This document shows, piece after piece, positions 17,313 through 26,442 of a stretch of DNA of 64,000 bases. Below the pieces are notes generated by a model. That model was not told the origin of the DNA. It ran no database searches and saw only the letters and a program-made list of their open reading frames with translations. The position numbers were made by a program, and so were the translations under genes. The stretch is from Streptomyces hokutonensis (GTDB lineage Bacteria > Actinomycetota > Actinomycetes > Streptomycetales > Streptomycetaceae). Position 1 is the stretch's first letter. The number at the start of each line of letters is the position of its first letter. The stretch lies in assembly GCF_000376565.1 (NCBI RefSeq), contig NZ_BARG01000045.1, forward strand, positions 1 through 64,000, written 5' to 3'.

Positions 17313-17843
17313 ATGAGCGACACATCCTCGGCCGGTGCGGACGGTACGGACGACCTGCGGGACCGGGACCAAGCGGGGCGGGCGCGCAATGCCCGGCCCC
17401 GGGACGGGCTCGGGCGGCCGCTGCCGTACGGCGCGGACGGTGTGGCGCGGCAGCCCGAGGGGGTCGTGCGGGCGCCGGAGGAGACCGTCGTCGAGGCGCA
17501 GGCGCTGCTCGACGAGGGGAAGCCGTTCCACGCGCACGAGGTGTTCGAGGACGCCTGGAAGTCGGGGCCGGACGAGGAGCGTGCCCTGTGGCGCGGGCTC
17601 GCCCAGCTCGCGGTGGGGCTCACGCACGCGGCCCGGGGGAACGTCACCGGCGGGGCCCGGCTGCTGCGGCGCGGGGCCGGCGGCGTGGAGGAGTGGGCGT
17701 CCCTGACCGGGCGGGAGCGGCCGTACGGGATGGATCTCGCGGGAGTCGCCGCGTGGGCGCGGGGGCTCGGCGACGACGTGGAGCGGGGCGGCGGGAACGT
17801 GGACGCGCGGGCGCGGGCGCCCCGGCTGCGTGGGGCGTCGTAG
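17313..17843 (+). CDS. DUF309 domain protein
   Basis: A 176-aa protein with a charged, disordered N-terminal 50 residues and a DUF309 helical domain carrying the family motif PFHAHEVFEDAWKSG near residues 71-85, then WRGLAQLAVGLTHAARGN. The function of DUF309 is unknown. The ATG is six bases after GACAAT (17301-17306), consistent with leaderless transcription; no Shine-Dalgarno is seen. Its last bases are duplicated downstream in a 25-bp direct repeat. Confidence 0.85.
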   Translation: MSDTSSAGADGTDDLRDRDQAGRARNARPRDGLGRPLPYGADGVARQPEGVVRAPEETVVEAQALLDEGKPFHAHEVFEDAWKSGPDEERALWRGLAQLAVGLTHAARGNVTGGARLLRRGAGGVEEWASLTGRERPYGMDLAGVAAWARGLGDDVERGGGNVDARARAPRLRGAS

Positions 17844-17894
17844 CCGGTCGGTGCCGGTGCCGCGCGGGACGTCGTAGCCGGTCGGTGCCGGTGC
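17836..17894. repeat. 25-bp direct repeat spanning the DUF309 stop codon
   Basis: Identical 25-bp copies at 17836-17860 and 17870-17894 (start-to-start 34 bp). The first contains the last codons and TAG stop of the DUF309 gene. This looks like a recent tandem duplication of the gene end. Confidence 0.85.
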
Positions 17895-17934
17895 GGTGTA
17901 CGGACTGTCAGTGGCGTGGGGCAGACTCGGGGGC

Positions 17935-18708
17935 GTGCGAAAGATTCATGTCATCGGTATCGGCGCGGGCGACCCCGAGCAGCTCACCCTCCAGGCGGTC
18001 AGGGCGCTGCGGAGCACCGACGTGTTCTTCCTCCTCGACAAGGGCGAGGTGAAGTCCGACCTCACAGGACTCCGCCGGGACATGCTCGACGCGCACATAC
18101 CGGAGGGGACGTACCGCCTGGTCGAGGCGCGCGACCCGGAGCGGGACCGGAAGGCCGGGGGCGCCGCGTACTCCCCCGCGGTCGGGGACTGGCGCAGTGC
18201 CCGCGCGGACATCTACGAGCGGCTGATCACCGAGGAGTTGGGCGAGGACGAGAGCGGCGCGTTCCTGGTCTGGGGGGATCCTTCGCTGTACGACAGCACG
18301 CTCGGGATCCTGGAGGAGATCCTGGAGCGGGGCGCGGTGGCCTTCGAGTACGACGTCGTGCCCGGCATCAGCAGTGTCTCGGCGCTCGTCGCCCGGCACC
18401 GCACGGGGCTGAACCGGGTGGCCCGGCCGGTGCAGATCACCACCGGCAGACGGCTGTCCGAGGGGTTCCCCGAGGGGGTGGACGACGTGGTCGTGATGCT
18501 CGACGCGCACCAGACCTTCCGGCAGTACGCCGACCAGGACATCGACATCTACTGGGGCGCCTACATCGGCACCCCGGACGAGATCCTCGCCTCCGGACCG
18601 ATAGCCGAGGCCGCCCCGCGCATCGAGCGGCTGCGCGCGGAGGCCCGGGAGCGCAAGGGCTGGATCATGGACACGTATCTGCTGCGCCGTCACCCGGCAG
18701 CGGAGTAG
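17935..18708 (+). CDS. cobF: Precorrin-6A synthase (deacetylating)
   Basis: Tetrapyrrole methylase of 257 aa that methylates C1 and removes the acetyl group of precorrin-5 in cobalamin synthesis. The N-terminal glycine-rich motif VIGIGAGDPEQLTLQAVRAL, the central GDPSLYDST and the VVPGISSVSALVA segment are typical of the SAM-binding CobF/CbiE class; the charged middle (DPERDRKAGGAAYSPAVGDW) is specific to CobF. GTG 17935 gives the normal N-terminus, and a CAGACT -10-like box lies seven bases upstream. cobK, another step of the same pathway, lies 3.4 kb to the right on the other strand. Confidence 0.92.
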   Translation: MRKIHVIGIGAGDPEQLTLQAVRALRSTDVFFLLDKGEVKSDLTGLRRDMLDAHIPEGTYRLVEARDPERDRKAGGAAYSPAVGDWRSARADIYERLITEELGEDESGAFLVWGDPSLYDSTLGILEEILERGAVAFEYDVVPGISSVSALVARHRTGLNRVARPVQITTGRRLSEGFPEGVDDVVVMLDAHQTFRQYADQDIDIYWGAYIGTPDEILASGPIAEAAPRIERLRAEARERKGWIMDTYLLRRHPAAE

Positions 18709-18765
18709 CACCCGGGCGGACCCGCCCACTGTGCAGGAAGGGTCCATCGGTGTGATGGTGACCTC

Positions 18766-20844
18766 GTGACAGTCGCCGAGGAAACCGCGCTGCCCTCCGC
18801 GCAGCAGCCCCCTGTGCTGGACTCGCGCCGCCGCAACGTCGTCTTCGTGACGATCATGCTCGGCATGCTGCTGGCGGCCCTCGACCAGACCATCGTGGGC
18901 ACCGCCCTGCCGACGATCGTGTCGGACCTGGGCGGTGCCGCGCACATGTCGTGGGTGGTCACCGCCTATCTGCTGGCGGAGACCGTGGCGACCGTCCTGG
19001 TCGGCAAGTTCGGTGACCTGTTCGGCCGCAAGGTGGTCTTCCAGGTCTCGGCGATCGTGTTCATCACGGGCTCGTTCCTGTGCGGTCTCGCCACCAACAT
19101 GACGCTGCTGATCGCCTGGCGCGCGGTGCAGGGCATCGGCGCGGGCGGGCTGATGGTGACGGCGATGGCGCTGATCGCCGATGTCATCCCGCTGCGGGAG
19201 CGCGGCAAGTACCAGGGCGCGATCGGCGCGGTGTTCGGCGTGGCCACGGTCATCGGACCGCTGCTGGGCGGCCTGTTCACCGACCATCTGACCTGGCGCT
19301 GGGCGTTCTACGTCAACGTGCCCATCGCGATCGTCGTCGTCATCGCGGCGGCCCGCACCATCCCCGTGGTCAAGTCGGCGGTACGGCCGGTCATCGACTA
19401 CCTGGGCATCGCGCTGGTCGCGGTCGGCGCGAGCTCCCTGATCCTGGCGACGAGTTGGGGCGGCAACGAGTACGCCTGGGGTTCGGCGACCATCATCGGC
19501 CTGTTCGTGGGCGGCGCGATCGCGCTCGCCCTGTTCTGCTGGGTGGAGACGCGGGCCGAGCAACCCATGCTGCCCATGCGGCTGTTCGGCAATCCGGTGT
19601 TCGCGGTCTGCTCGATCCTCAGCTTCATCGTCGGTTTCGCGATGCTCGGCGCGCTGACGTATCTGCCGACCTATCTGCAGTACGTCGACGGCGACTCGGC
19701 CACCGTCTCCGGTGTGCGGACGCTGCCCATGGTGATCGGGCTGCTGATCGCGTCCGTGTTCAGCGGCAACGTGGTCAGCAAGACCGGCCAGTACCGGCTC
19801 TTCCCGATCATCGGCTCCGCGGTGATGGGCGTCGGGCTGTATCTGATGTCGCTCATGGGTCCGGGCACCGGCGCGTTCCTGGAGTCGGTGTACATGTTCG
19901 TGCTCGGCACCGGCATCGGGCTGTGCATGCAGGTGCTGACGATCGCCGTGCAGAACACCGTCGAGTACGCCGACCTGGGCACCGCGACCTCCGGCGTCAC
20001 CTTCTTCCGTACGCTGGGCAGCTCCTTCGGCACCGCCGTCTTCGGCACGATCTACGCCAACACCCTGGGACCGAACCTCAAGGACGGAATCGCGGCCGCC
20101 GCCAGGACGAGCGCGCTGAACCCCGTCGTCATCACCAAGGCGGCGACCAGTCCCGAGGGCCTGCACAAGCTGCCGCACGCCGCCGCCGCGCCGATCATCA
20201 ACGCGTACGCCGACACCATCCAGACGGTGTTCCGGTGGACGGTCCCGGTCGCGGTGATCGGTTTCGTCGTGGCCCTGTTCCTCAAGCAGGTCGAGCTGCG
20301 CGACAGTGCGCGGATGGGCTCCACCGACATGGGCGAGGGCTTCGCGTCACCGCGCGGCGCGGACTCGCAACGCCTCCTCGAAGCGGCCGTCGGCAAGGTC
20401 ATCGGCAGCACGGACCTCGACACCGCCCGGCGGATCATCACGGACTCCGACACCCGGCTGGACATCGCCGGCGCCTGGGCCGTGATGCAGGTCGAACTGT
20501 TCGGCAGGATGGTCGGCCACGCGAGCCTCGGCCTGATTGCCGCCCGCCGGCACATGCCCCCGGAGGTGCTCCTCCCGGTCTTCGATCGCATGGTCGAGGA
20601 GGGCTACCTCACCCGCACCGGCAACCTCCTCTCCCACACCACGGCGGGCGAACGCGAGGCCGAGGTCATCGGCAGGGCCTGGGGCAACTGGCTGGAGGCC
20701 CGGGTCCAGCAGGACATCGGCCGCCCCTCGAACGCCGACCTGCGCGCCGCGGTCGACACCATCGCCAAGCGCCTCCTGGTGGAGGACCTGAGCTCCGGAC
20801 TCCCGCAGCGCCCGGCGGAGTTGGCGGAGAGCTCCACCTCCTGA
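18766..20844 (+). CDS. DHA2-type MFS drug transporter with C-terminal winged-helix domain
   Basis: A 692-aa protein. Residues 20-515 form a 14-helix major-facilitator exporter with the DHA motifs DQTIVGTALPTIVSDLGG and GKFGDLFGRK. The last 170 residues are cytosolic and resemble a MarR-like winged helix (helix ARRHMPPEVLLPVFDRMVEE, wing GYLTRTGNLLSHTTAGEREAE). Plain members of this class are about 500 aa, so the tail is an added domain that may sense substrate or bind a partner. GTG 18766 has no clear ribosome site. Substrate unknown. Confidence 0.9.
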   Translation: MTVAEETALPSAQQPPVLDSRRRNVVFVTIMLGMLLAALDQTIVGTALPTIVSDLGGAAHMSWVVTAYLLAETVATVLVGKFGDLFGRKVVFQVSAIVFITGSFLCGLATNMTLLIAWRAVQGIGAGGLMVTAMALIADVIPLRERGKYQGAIGAVFGVATVIGPLLGGLFTDHLTWRWAFYVNVPIAIVVVIAAARTIPVVKSAVRPVIDYLGIALVAVGASSLILATSWGGNEYAWGSATIIGLFVGGAIALALFCWVETRAEQPMLPMRLFGNPVFAVCSILSFIVGFAMLGALTYLPTYLQYVDGDSATVSGVRTLPMVIGLLIASVFSGNVVSKTGQYRLFPIIGSAVMGVGLYLMSLMGPGTGAFLESVYMFVLGTGIGLCMQVLTIAVQNTVEYADLGTATSGVTFFRTLGSSFGTAVFGTIYANTLGPNLKDGIAAAARTSALNPVVITKAATSPEGLHKLPHAAAAPIINAYADTIQTVFRWTVPVAVIGFVVALFLKQVELRDSARMGSTDMGEGFASPRGADSQRLLEAAVGKVIGSTDLDTARRIITDSDTRLDIAGAWAVMQVELFGRMVGHASLGLIAARRHMPPEVLLPVFDRMVEEGYLTRTGNLLSHTTAGEREAEVIGRAWGNWLEARVQQDIGRPSNADLRAAVDTIAKRLLVEDLSSGLPQRPAELAESSTS

Positions 20845-20887
20845 AAACCGGGTGCCGGGCGAGCGGAGCCGCTGTCACACTCACGGC

Positions 20888-21373
20888 ATGTCCCCGACAC
20901 CCGTGCGCTTCCACGACCCGCGCGCCACGCTCTCCGACTTCGCGTCGTCGGTGCTGGTCCGGTGCCCGCGCTGCGCACGGATCGCCCACTTCGAGCGGCG
21001 CCCGTGCACACCTCGGGACGCCGACCGCATGAGTCGTCCGCACACCCGCCTGGTCTGCCGGTCCTGCGGCCTGTGCCGGATCGGGGCCGGCGCGGGCCAC
21101 TCCTCGCGGTACTCCAGCGCCTGCTCCTGCCCGGACCTGTGGCTGCGGACCGGAACCCGGCACGGGGAGCTGTGGGCGTACAACCTTCAACACCTGGACC
21201 TCATCAGGCGGTTCGTCGCCGCCGACCTGCGCGAACGCGCGCCCTGGTACGACACCGGGCAGAAGATGACCCTGGTCGCCCGGCTCCCCGCATGGATCAA
21301 GAGCGCCAAGAACCGGGACGAGGTGCTGCGCGCCGTGGACCGTCTCCGGGCCACGGTCATCACCCCGGGCTGA
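20888..21373 (+). CDS. Zinc-ribbon protein of unknown function
   Basis: A 161-aa soluble protein. CPRC near residues 27-30 and CRSCGLC near 57-63 form a zinc ribbon, and CSCPD follows near 80. The rest is helical with LWAYNLQHLDLIRRFVAADL. The ATG is six bases behind CACACT (20876-20881), a leaderless arrangement; an in-frame ATG at 20852 would add 12 residues. The 3' end overlaps the convergent cobK gene by 14 bp. I do not recognise a specific function. Confidence 0.75.
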   Translation: MSPTPVRFHDPRATLSDFASSVLVRCPRCARIAHFERRPCTPRDADRMSRPHTRLVCRSCGLCRIGAGAGHSSRYSSACSCPDLWLRTGTRHGELWAYNLQHLDLIRRFVAADLRERAPWYDTGQKMTLVARLPAWIKSAKNRDEVLRAVDRLRATVITPG

Positions 21374-22130
21374 ACCCCAGCCACTCCAGCACCCCCGCCA
21401 CATCAGGCACCGCGCTCACCCCCTCCGGCAACGGCGGCCGTCCTACGACCACCACCGGGACGCCCGCCTCCCGCGCGGCCGTGAGTTTGGCCGCCGTCGC
21501 CGCTCCCCCGCTGTCCTTCGTGACGACCACGTCGATCCGGTGCTCGCGCAGCAGCGCAGCCTCGTCGGCCACCGTGAAGGGTCCGCGCGCGAGCAGTACC
21601 TCCATGTCCGGTGGCGTCGGAGGCTCGGGCGGCTCCACCGACCGTACGACGAAGTGCAGTTGGGGCAGGTGGGCGAAGGCGGCGAGGCCGAGGCGGCCGG
21701 TGGTGAGGAGGATGCGGTGGCCGAGTGCGGGCAGCGCGTCGGCGGCCTCGGGCAGTGAGGCGACCGGATGCCAGCGGTCTCCGGGGACCGGCCGCCAGCC
21801 GGGCCTGCGCAGGACCACGACGGGCAGCCCGGTGTCCGCCGCGGCCCGTGCCGCGTTCGCGGTGATCGACTCGGCGAAGGGGTGCGTGGCGTCGACGACC
21901 GCGTCCACGCGGTGCTCCCGCAGCCACTCGGCCAGCCCCTCGGCGCCGCCGAACCCGCCGATCCGCACTTCCCCGGCCAGTACCCCGGGCCGCGACACCC
22001 GCCCGGCGAGCGAGGTCGTCACCCGGACCTCGGGACGCCGTACCGCCAGCCCGGCGGCCAGCTCTCGTGCCTCGGTGGTGCCGCCGAGGATCAGGATGTG
22101 CGGGGGCATGGGGCGAGCGTACGAGGTCAT
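21360..22130 (-). CDS. cobK: Precorrin-6A reductase
   Basis: A 256-aa CobK/CbiJ reductase that uses NADPH to reduce precorrin-6A in cobalamin synthesis. Diagnostic segments are the N-terminal HILILGGTTEARELA, the VDATHPFAESITANA motif and the late VVTKDSGGAATAAKLTAARE. ATG 22130 starts one base after the stop of the TauE gene, suggesting coupling; an in-frame ATG at 22109 (MPPHILILGG) is the usual family start and equally possible. Confidence 0.92.
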   Translation of the reverse strand: MTSYARPMPPHILILGGTTEARELAAGLAVRRPEVRVTTSLAGRVSRPGVLAGEVRIGGFGGAEGLAEWLREHRVDAVVDATHPFAESITANAARAAADTGLPVVVLRRPGWRPVPGDRWHPVASLPEAADALPALGHRILLTTGRLGLAAFAHLPQLHFVVRSVEPPEPPTPPDMEVLLARGPFTVADEAALLREHRIDVVVTKDSGGAATAAKLTAAREAGVPVVVVGRPPLPEGVSAVPDVAGVLEWLGFSPG

Positions 22131-22131
22131 G

Positions 22132-22905
22132 TCAGCGCAGGAGCAGTTGCAGGCCGCCGATGATCGTCGCCGCGATCACGAGTTGCTCGAACAGTCGCTG
22201 GTTGATGCGGTTCACGGCCCATTTGCCGATCAGCGCTCCGGGCACGACGAACGCCGCGAGTGCCGCGTCGAGCAGCAGTGAGTGGCCGTCGATGAGGCCG
22301 AGGCCGACGCTGAAGGGCACCTTGGTGACGTTGACGATCAGGAAGAAGAAGGCCGAGGTGCCGAGGAAGCCGAGCTTCCGGAAGCCCGCCGAGAGCAGGT
22401 ACATCGACATGACCGGGCCACCGGCATTGGCGACCATCGTCGTAAAACCGCCGAGCACTCCGTAGGAGCGGGCCTTCACGCGGCCGGACCTGGTGGCCAC
22501 CGAGTCCGGCTCCTCGTCGGCCTCCGCCTTGCGGCGGCGCCAGAGGGTGACCCCTGCCATGAGCAGCAGGATCGCGCCGATCGACGTCCGTACGACCGCG
22601 TCGTCGGCCCACACCAGGAACAGGGTCCCGATCACGACTCCCGCCGCGACCGCCGGGAAGAGCCGCCACAGAGTGGGCCAGTGGGCGTGCCGCCGGTAGG
22701 TGAGGACGGCGAGGACATCGCCGACGATCAGGATCGGGAGCAGTACGCCGGTGGAGGCGCGGGCGGGCAGGACGGCCGCGAAGATCGCCAGGCTGACCGT
22801 GTTGGCCCCGCTCACGGCGGTCTTGGAGAAGCCGACGAGCAGGGCCGCGGCGGCGAGCGCGGCGAATTCCCAGCCGGATATGTGCCAGAGCGTCATCGTG
22901 TCCAT
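22132..22905 (-). CDS. TauE/SafE (TSUP) family permease
   Basis: A 257-aa membrane protein with about eight hydrophobic helices and a positively charged central loop (WRRRKAEADEEPDSV). The TSUP pattern is visible in LLVGFSKTAVSGANTVSLAI and LGGFTTMVANAGGPVMSMYLL. The family exports sulfite, sulfoacetate or other anions; the substrate here is unknown. It is immediately upstream of cobK on the same strand, so a link to corrin or cobalt handling is conceivable but unproven. Confidence 0.88.
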   Translation of the reverse strand: MDTMTLWHISGWEFAALAAAALLVGFSKTAVSGANTVSLAIFAAVLPARASTGVLLPILIVGDVLAVLTYRRHAHWPTLWRLFPAVAAGVVIGTLFLVWADDAVVRTSIGAILLLMAGVTLWRRRKAEADEEPDSVATRSGRVKARSYGVLGGFTTMVANAGGPVMSMYLLSAGFRKLGFLGTSAFFFLIVNVTKVPFSVGLGLIDGHSLLLDAALAAFVVPGALIGKWAVNRINQRLFEQLVIAATIIGGLQLLLR

Positions 22906-23024
22906 GCGAGGACCGATCGTATGTCCTTACATCTGTCCGCGTAAGGAGTGTCTCGCCAGGTGGCCCCTGCCGCTGCCGCGCAGCGGCGGATCATGACATC
23001 CCCCGGCGGTGTTAGTTTCTGGCT

Positions 23025-23849
23025 GTGGCCGACACCCGCGAGCATGTCCTCCCCGGTACCCGCAGCACGATCACCGCACGTGAGTGGCCGCACGAGCGCC
23101 CGCGGTACGTCGCCCTCGTCGCGCACGGATACGGCGAACACATCGGCCGGTACGCCGGGTTGGCCGCCGTACTGGTGGCGCACGGCGCCGCCGTCATCGG
23201 GCCCGACCACCAGGGTCACGGCGAGTCGGGCGGTGAGCGGGTGCTGATCGGCGACTTCGAGGACGTGGTCACGGACCTGCACTCCGTCGCCGATCTGGCC
23301 CGTGCCACCTACCCGGGCGTCCCCCTCGTCCTGATCGGTCACTCCATGGGCGGCCTGATCGCGTCCCGTTTCGCACAGCGCCACGGCGACGAGCTCACCG
23401 CGCTGGTGCTGTCCGGGCCGGTGATCGGCACCTGGGAGCTGCCGGGCCGGCTGCTCGCCCTCGACGAGATCCCGGACGTCCCGATCAGCCCGGCCGCGCT
23501 CTCCCGAGACCCGGAGGTCGGTGCGGCCTACGCCGCGGATCCACTGGTCTGGCACGGTCCAATGAAGCGGCCGACGCTGGAGGCCTTCGCCCGCACCCTG
23601 ACGACCGTCGCCGACGCGGGCGACATCGGCCGGCTGCCGCTGCTCTGGCTGCACGGCGGCGACGACCGGCTCGTCCCGCTGTCCGGCAGTCGCGTGGGCG
23701 TCGAGCGGCTGAGCGGCGGCGAGTCGACCGAGCACGTGTATCCGGGCGCCCGGCACGAGGTGTTCCACGAGACGAACCGGGCGGAGGTCTTCGCGGACCT
23801 GATCCGTTTCCTGGACGGCGTGTTGATCGGCCGCACCGGGTCGGCATGA
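23025..23849 (+). CDS. Alpha/beta hydrolase, monoacylglycerol-lipase-like
   Basis: A 274-aa serine hydrolase of the Hydrolase_4 (lysophospholipase/monoglyceride lipase) group. The oxyanion region VALVAHGYGEHIGRY is followed by PDHQGHGESGG, the nucleophile Ser107 in GHSMGG, an Asp in WLHGGDDRLVP and the catalytic His in GARHEVFHE. No signal peptide is seen, so it acts in the cytoplasm. GTG 23025 is six bases after TAGTTT (23013-23018) with no ribosome site, a leaderless gene. Confidence 0.9.
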   Translation: MADTREHVLPGTRSTITAREWPHERPRYVALVAHGYGEHIGRYAGLAAVLVAHGAAVIGPDHQGHGESGGERVLIGDFEDVVTDLHSVADLARATYPGVPLVLIGHSMGGLIASRFAQRHGDELTALVLSGPVIGTWELPGRLLALDEIPDVPISPAALSRDPEVGAAYAADPLVWHGPMKRPTLEAFARTLTTVADAGDIGRLPLLWLHGGDDRLVPLSGSRVGVERLSGGESTEHVYPGARHEVFHETNRAEVFADLIRFLDGVLIGRTGSA

Positions 23850-23916
23850 CCGTGCCAAACTGCTCGCACACCCCGTCGGGGTCGTCGTGGAACAGAGTCG
23901 AGCAGAGGAGCCTCGT

Positions 23917-24729
23917 GTGACCGGGACAGAACCAGCCGGCCGGCGGATCGACACGTCGAAGCCGCATCCGGCCCGGGTGTACGACTGGTTCCTCGGTGGC
24001 AAGGACAACTACCCGGTCGACGAGCAACTGGGCCGTCACATCACGGCACTTGACCCGGGCGCCCCGCGCACCGCGCGGGCCAACCGCTGGTTCATGCAGC
24101 GGGCGACGCGGCTGCTGGTCCGGCAGTCGGGCATCCGGCAGTTCCTGGACGTCGGCACCGGGATACCGACCGCGCCCAACCTCCACCAGATCGCCCAGTC
24201 CACCGCGCCGGACGCGCGGATCGTGTACGTCGACAACGACCCGATCGTGCTCGCGCACGCGGCGGCGCTGCTGCGCGGCACGCCCGAGGGTGCGACGGAG
24301 TACCTCCAGGCCGACGCCCGCGAACCGCTCACGATCCTCGAACAGGCCGCCCGCGTCCTCGACTTCGACAAGCCGGTCGCCCTCTCGCTCATCGCGCTCC
24401 TGCACTTCATCGCGGACGAGGACGGCGCCCACGAACTGGTCGACACCCTGATCGGCGCGCTGGCGCCGGGCAGTTGCCTGGTGCTGTCCGCGATGACCGC
24501 CGACTTCGAGCGCGAGAAGGTGGAGCGGGGCATCGCCGCCTACGCGGCGGGCGGGGTGACGCTGGTGGCCCGCTCGCACGCCGAAGTGAGCAGTTTCTTC
24601 AAGGGACTTGAGCCGATCGAACCGGGCATCGTGTCCGTGGCCGACTGGCACCCGGAACTCGCGGAGGGCGAGACACCACTCGGCGAGGGACCGATCTCGC
24701 TGTACGGCGGGATCGGCTTCAAGGCCTGA
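23917..24729 (+). CDS. SAM-dependent methyltransferase, DUF574/Methyltransf_19 (copy 2)
   Basis: A 270-aa paralogue of the gene at 16244. It carries ARVYDWFLGGKDNYPVDEQL near residues 19-38, FLDVGTGIPTAPNLH near 76-90 and IVYVDNDPIVL. GTG 23917 is chosen because AGAGGAG lies six bases upstream; the frame is open to 23887 without a ribosome site. The target is unknown. It stands alone between the hydrolase and the convergent histidine kinase gene. Confidence 0.9.
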   Translation: MTGTEPAGRRIDTSKPHPARVYDWFLGGKDNYPVDEQLGRHITALDPGAPRTARANRWFMQRATRLLVRQSGIRQFLDVGTGIPTAPNLHQIAQSTAPDARIVYVDNDPIVLAHAAALLRGTPEGATEYLQADAREPLTILEQAARVLDFDKPVALSLIALLHFIADEDGAHELVDTLIGALAPGSCLVLSAMTADFEREKVERGIAAYAAGGVTLVARSHAEVSSFFKGLEPIEPGIVSVADWHPELAEGETPLGEGPISLYGGIGFKA

Positions 24730-24760
24730 CTGACCGGACCGCCCGGGAAGCCACGCCCCC

Positions 24761-25933
24761 TCACGGCCGCCCCGCCGGAAACACCGCCCGCACCTCCCAC
24801 CCGCCGCCTGCGCGCGGACCGGCCCGGAGTTCGCCACCCAGCGCCGTCACCCGTTCCGTGAGGCCGACGAGACCGAAACCCCCGCCGTGCGCGGCGGCCG
24901 GGAGCTGCGTGCCGCCCCGGCCGTCGTCCGTCACCGTGACCTCCAGCCGACGGCCCGCGCGGCGCAGCCCCACGGTGACCTCGGCGGCGTCGGCCGCGTG
25001 CCGTCGTACGTTCGTCAGGGCTTCCTGTACGACCCGGAAGGCGGCGGCCTGCACCTCGTGCGGGAGGTCGTCGGGCAGGGCGGGGTCGCGGCGCAGGGTG
25101 ACCTTCTGGACCGGGCTCGCGAAACCGTCGACGAGTTCGGCGACGGCCGCGAGGTCGCCGGCCGGGCGGCGGTCGGCCGCGTCCGGGCCGGCGTCGCGCA
25201 GCACACCCACCGTGCGCCGCATGGAGGCCAGTGCCTCGGTCGCGGCGCGTTCGATCCCCGAGAGCACGGGGTCGAGGTCCGCGGGCCTGCTGGTCGCCAT
25301 CATGCGGGCCACCTGGGTCTGCACGAGGATGCCGGTGACGTGGTGGGCGACGAAGTCGTGCAGGTCGGCGGCGATGGCGAGACGTTCGGCGCGCCGGGTC
25401 TCGGTGACCGCGACGGTGCGGCGGTAGTCGAGCGAGCGCAGATACCCGGCGAACCCGGCAACAGCCCCGACGAGGACCAGTCCGATCGTCGTGACCAGCG
25501 GCAGGTTGTCGTCGGTGACCGAGTGGAAGTAGCGGGCCGGCAGGGCGAGCAGCGCGAGGCCGTCCAGGACGCCGCACACCGCGGCCCAGGGCTGCGGACA
25601 GTGCCGTACGGCGATGAAGGTCAGGGTCAGCAGGATCACGATCTCGCCGGGGCCGAACAGCTCCGAGTGTTCGGCGAGGATCGCGCCCGCGCTGTACAGC
25701 AGCGAGAGGACGGCGGGCGCGGCGGTGCGCAGCTGCGGGGTGAGCCATCGCGGGCGCCGGGCGACGGGCCACAGGACGGCGGCCAGGCCGGTGCCGAGCA
25801 CCACGACCCCGGGCCAGGCGGACCGGCCGGTGGAGGCGGTGAAACTCAGGTCGTAGGCCGCGAGACCGAGCAGGGCGCCCACGGCGAGCCCCCGCGCGCA
25901 GCCCCGGCCGGTGACGGATCTCATGCTGGTCAC
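24761..25933 (-). CDS. Two-component sensor histidine kinase (HisKA_3/NarL class)
   Basis: A 390-aa membrane kinase. About five hydrophobic helices fill residues 15-170. The H-box is AIAADLHDFVAHHVTGILVQ with the phospho-His near residue 192, and the C-terminal HATPase has QEALTNVRRHA, DDGRGG and GGGFGLVGLTERV. It is transcribed away from the DUF4333-ABC-response regulator operon; the regulator at 29214 is the likely partner. The start may be GTG 25933 or ATG 25924. Confidence 0.9.
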   Translation of the reverse strand: MTSMRSVTGRGCARGLAVGALLGLAAYDLSFTASTGRSAWPGVVVLGTGLAAVLWPVARRPRWLTPQLRTAAPAVLSLLYSAGAILAEHSELFGPGEIVILLTLTFIAVRHCPQPWAAVCGVLDGLALLALPARYFHSVTDDNLPLVTTIGLVLVGAVAGFAGYLRSLDYRRTVAVTETRRAERLAIAADLHDFVAHHVTGILVQTQVARMMATSRPADLDPVLSGIERAATEALASMRRTVGVLRDAGPDAADRRPAGDLAAVAELVDGFASPVQKVTLRRDPALPDDLPHEVQAAAFRVVQEALTNVRRHAADAAEVTVGLRRAGRRLEVTVTDDGRGGTQLPAAAHGGGFGLVGLTERVTALGGELRAGPRAGGGWEVRAVFPAGRP

Positions 25934-26076
25934 GGTATGCGAGGCGTGGTGGGGTGGGATCGGCCGAACGGTCGAGCGGGGGTGGTGCGAACCCTGGCCG
26001 TTCGGCCGAGGCGGGCCCGGGTCCGGGCCGACGAGAGTGGGACCGCTTCCTCCCTCCCACGCTTCAGGAGTACGTG

Positions 26077-26442
26077 ATGCAGTCCACCAGGTTCATCGTC
26101 GGGGTGATCGGTGGCGCGACGGCCGCGGTCGCCCTCGGTGCGCTCGGCACCCATCTGCTGTCCGGCACCCAGTCCACCACCGAACTCGACGCGCACAGCA
26201 CGGTCACGGTCGACGGCCACAAGGCGCTGTCCGCGGACATCGTGGCCGGCCGCGCCCAGAGCAGGTACCACCCGCTCCCCTGGGTCGGCGACAAGGTCTC
26301 GGGGGTCACCTGCCTGAAGGCCGTCGCCGGGGCGACCGTCACCTGCACGGGCAGGAAGAGCGACGGCACGGCGGTGGACATCCCGGTCACCGTGGTCAAG
26401 GCCTCGGCCGACTCCGTCACGTGGAAGTTCGACCGCTCATGA
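26077..26442 (+). CDS. Small DUF4333-like exported protein
   Basis: A 121-aa protein with an N-terminal hydrophobic helix (about residues 5-25) and an extracellular domain containing two Cys (VTCLKAVAGATVTCTG) typical of DUF4333. ATG 26077 follows AGGAG with 6-bp spacing. Its TGA overlaps the ATG of the ABC ATPase gene, so it belongs to the transporter operon. It could act as a ligand-sensing or accessory subunit. Confidence 0.75.
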   Translation: MQSTRFIVGVIGGATAAVALGALGTHLLSGTQSTTELDAHSTVTVDGHKALSADIVAGRAQSRYHPLPWVGDKVSGVTCLKAVAGATVTCTGRKSDGTAVDIPVTVVKASADSVTWKFDRS

